A stretch of 7,646 nucleotides of DNA from Deltaproteobacteria bacterium (GTDB taxonomy: Bacteria > Desulfobacterota > GWC2-55-46 > DRQE01), in contig JACRCB010000079.1 of the NCBI GenBank assembly GCA_016219165.1, positions 1 through 7,646 of the forward strand. Direction: 5' to 3'. Positions 5,843 to 7,646 of this stretch are shown here, one piece after another (within the stretch, counting starts at the first letter, position 1; every line of letters begins with the position of its first letter). A program made the position numbers and the translations under genes. Under the pieces are notes generated by a model, which saw only the letters and a list, made by a program, of their open reading frames with translations, had not been told where the DNA came from and ran no database searches.

Positions 5843-6097
5843 ATGGAGCCGACAAGGGAGATACGCATTACGCTGACCGATGTGCTGGATAGGGTGCTTG
5901 ATAAGGGCCTTGTCATCAATGCGGACGTCGTCATTTCCGTTGCGGGCGTGCCGCTTATCGCCATTACGTTGAGGGCTTTGGTGGCCGGGATAGAGACCAT
6001 GCACGCATACGGGGTTATGAACGACATGGGCGGGGAACTCATCCGAAAGGATGGGTCGGGGATGATTGAGACAGGGGGGTTATGTCAATGGAAATAG
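5843..6097 (+). CDS. gvpM: GvpM-like GvpA-family protein
   Basis: An 84-residue GvpA/J/M-family protein. It opens MEPTREIRITLTDVLDRVLD, continues KGLVINADVVISVAGVPLIA, then ITLRALVAGIETMHAYGV. The PLI.I.LRA..AG..TM..YG pattern and the Met-Glu-Pro-Thr start are GvpM features, separating it from the GvpJ-like gene upstream (TELL...IRAA.ASFETAAKYG). GvpM and GvpJ are minor, hydrophobic proteins that interact with GvpF/L and help nucleate the vesicle. The C-terminal 25 residues are polar and not conserved. They run through the Shine-Dalgarno and start of the dnaK gene, with which this gene overlaps by 10 nt. Around codons 19-25 the DNA is nearly identical to the gvpJ gene (19 of 20 bases), showing common ancestry. 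Confidence 0.88.
   Translation: MEPTREIRITLTDVLDRVLDKGLVINADVVISVAGVPLIAITLRALVAGIETMHAYGVMNDMGGELIRKDGSGMIETGGLCQWK
6073..6079 (+). promoter_or_regulatory. Ribosome binding site of dnaK, inside gvpM
   Basis: AGGGGGG lies 8 nt before ATG 6088 but only 2 nt before the in-frame ATG at 6082, so 6088 is preferred as the start. The site is within the gvpM coding sequence, which couples the two genes. Confidence 0.6.
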
Positions 6098-7646
6098 GCA
6101 TAGACCTCGGCACAAGCTTTTCTCTGGCCGCATATCTTGAGCGCGGCCGGCCCAGGGTCATACCGGATATGGAAGGAGAGAAACTCACCCCGTCGGTTGT
6201 AGGCATATTGAAAAACGGCGGTCACCTTGTGGGCAGGCCCGCCAACGTCCAGGCCGCGGCGAATCCGGACGGTACGGTCTTCTCCATAAAGAGGCGCATG
6301 GGACGGAAAAACTACCTTCACCCGGACGGCCTTATCGCCGGTAGTACGGTGGTAAGGCATATTAAGAGGAAGATGGGTTCTGATTACAGGGTCATGGTTA
6401 ACGATAGGGAATATTCGCCCGAGGAACTCTCCGCCATGATACTCAAAAAACTCAAGAAAGACGCCGAACGCTATCTCGGAGAAAGCGTTGAAAAGGCGGT
6501 CATAAGCGTTCCGGCCTATTTCAATATCAGCCAGCGCCAGGCCACCCTCGATGCTGGGGCCATAGCTGGACTTGATGTGATAAGGATAATGGATGAGCCC
6601 ACGGCCGCCGCGCTCGCCTATGGACTCGATACGGAGGAGATAGAGACCGTGCTTGTCTGGGATCTGGGCGGAGGCACATTCGACGTATCGGTGCTGGACT
6701 TCGGAGGCGGGGTCTTTGAGGTAAAGAGCGTAAACGGGGATACAGAGCTCGGAGGAGACGATTTCGACGAACGAATTATGGAATGGCTCGCGTCCGGATG
6801 CCAGCGTGAATACGGCGTGGACTTGAGGGCCGATAAAGCGGCGATGATAAGAACGAGGGAAGCGGCCAGGGATGCCAAACACGGGCTGACGGAGAGGGAC
6901 GCCGTAACGGTGCGCCTGCCGTTTGTAAAGACGATGGACGGGAGGCCATGGAATGCGTTTCTAACGCGGAAAGTCTTTGAGGAGATGACCGGAGACCTCC
7001 TTCAAAAGATGATAGAGCCCACGGAGAGGGCGCTTAAAGACGCCGGAATAACGCCCGGCCATATTGACAGGGCAATCCTTGTCGGCGGCTCTACGAGGAT
7101 GCCCGCGGTAAGGGCGCTGTTAAGGAAAATAATCGGCAGGGAGCCGTATGTTGAAATCCAGCCGGACGAGGCCGTGGCAATGGGCGCGGCCATACAGGCA
7201 GGGATACTCACGGGACGGATAGATAAAAGGGTGTTGATAGACGTTATCCCCATTTCCATGGGTATAGAGACCGAGGGCGGGATATACGCGAAGATAGTCG
7301 AAAGGAACACTGTGATACCGGTTTCAAGGGACATGCTCTTTACGAACGCCTCGGACGACCAGACGTCCATGGATATACACGTGCTCCAGGGCGAGAGGAC
7401 AATGGCCGGTTACAATATGACGGTTGATAGGTTTGAGATGGACGGCATTCCGCCATGCCCGCGCGGGAGCGCCAGAATAGAGGTAAAGTTCGAGATAAAC
7501 GCCGGCGGCGTATTGAATGTGTTCGCCACCGACCTTCATACCGACAACTCTAAAGCCGTTAGAATCAACCCCCGTTTTCACGGACTTCCGGCGGACGAAA
7601 TCAAGAGTATGATGGACGAGGCGCAGGGTTTCAGAGAGAGCGACGA
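6088..7646 (+). CDS. dnaK: DnaK / Hsp70 chaperone (3' partial)
   Basis: An Hsp70 whose frame stays open to the right edge (519 codons seen). ATPase-domain landmarks are intact: phosphate loop GIDLGTSFS (4-12), VPAYF (141-145), DEPTAAALAYG (169-179), the second phosphate loop DLGGGTFDVSVL (192-203), LGGDDFD (221-227) and the adenosine motif ILVGGSTRMP (330-339). The interdomain linker reads RVLID in place of the usual VLLLD. The substrate-binding beta domain follows, starting near IPISMGIETEGG. The lid has just begun (LPADEIKSMMDEAQ) when the window ends. A segment after IKRRMG (67-72) is followed by a second IKRKMG (92-97), so about 25 residues look inserted or duplicated relative to ordinary DnaK. 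It overlaps gvpM by 10 nt and shares an operon with a J-domain fused to GvpF/L, so it is probably a gas-vesicle-dedicated Hsp70 rather than the housekeeping copy (inference; no grpE or dnaJ nearby). Confidence 0.95.
   Translation, partial: MEIGIDLGTSFSLAAYLERGRPRVIPDMEGEKLTPSVVGILKNGGHLVGRPANVQAAANPDGTVFSIKRRMGRKNYLHPDGLIAGSTVVRHIKRKMGSDYRVMVNDREYSPEELSAMILKKLKKDAERYLGESVEKAVISVPAYFNISQRQATLDAGAIAGLDVIRIMDEPTAAALAYGLDTEEIETVLVWDLGGGTFDVSVLDFGGGVFEVKSVNGDTELGGDDFDERIMEWLASGCQREYGVDLRADKAAMIRTREAARDAKHGLTERDAVTVRLPFVKTMDGRPWNAFLTRKVFEEMTGDLLQKMIEPTERALKDAGITPGHIDRAILVGGSTRMPAVRALLRKIIGREPYVEIQPDEAVAMGAAIQAGILTGRIDKRVLIDVIPISMGIETEGGIYAKIVERNTVIPVSRDMLFTNASDDQTSMDIHVLQGERTMAGYNMTVDRFEMDGIPPCPRGSARIEVKFEINAGGVLNVFATDLHTDNSKAVRINPRFHGLPADEIKSMMDEAQGFRESD

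Noticed and set aside
6082..6087. ATG 6082 as the dnaK start
   Set aside because: Only 2 nt from the G-rich ribosome site; ATG 6088, 8 nt away, fits better and gives the usual short lead before the GIDLGT motif. It cannot be fully excluded.
6085..6882. 265-codon minus-strand open frame opposite dnaK
   Set aside because: The sense strand carries every Hsp70 ATPase motif here; the antisense frame is a by-product.

Overview
The window is one dense, co-directional (+ strand) block of a gas vesicle (gvp) accessory operon. It holds ten coding sequences with gaps of 4-48 nt or small overlaps. I see no RNA gene, CRISPR array, insertion sequence or convincing terminator. Both ends cut through genes: the first CDS enters from the left edge already in frame, and the last runs off the right edge.

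Layout, left to right: a small heat-shock protein of the Hsp20/GvpH type (2-364, 5' end missing); a two-ring Cdc48/p97-type AAA+ ATPase (393-2573); gvpG (2593-2838); gvpO (2843-3109); a gvpJ-like gene with a four-cysteine zinc-ribbon-like tail (3152-3508); a GvpF/L protein fused at its C-terminus to a DnaJ J-domain (3538-4545); gvpK (4564-4890); a second GvpF/L protein (4934-5794); a gvpM-like gene (5843-6097); and a DnaK/Hsp70 gene that overlaps gvpM (6088 to the edge, 3' end missing).

What stands out is that the gvp genes are interleaved with what looks like a complete ATP-driven protein-folding set: an Hsp20 holdase, an Hsp70, a J-domain co-chaperone carried by a gas vesicle protein itself, and a Cdc48-type unfoldase. 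Gas vesicle shell protein is very hydrophobic and aggregation-prone, so the simplest reading is a dedicated pathway. The GvpF/L-J fusion would bring shell or nucleation subunits to the operon's DnaK, Hsp20 would hold unassembled subunits, and the Cdc48-like ATPase would remodel or clear them. It may also stand in for GvpN, the usual AAA+ protein of such clusters, which is not seen here. This model is inference; the genes and domain fusions are read directly from the sequence.

No canonical gvpA, gvpC or gvpN lies in the window, so the major shell gene must be outside it if the system makes vesicles. Composition is moderately GC-rich, with heavy use of ATA (Ile) and AGG (Arg) codons and clear GGAG/GGGG-type ribosome binding sites. 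That fits a Deltaproteobacteria/Nitrospirota-like bacterium or a euryarchaeon. GvpJ, GvpM, GvpH and GvpO resemble the archaeal-type gvp set, but I cannot settle the domain of life from this window.
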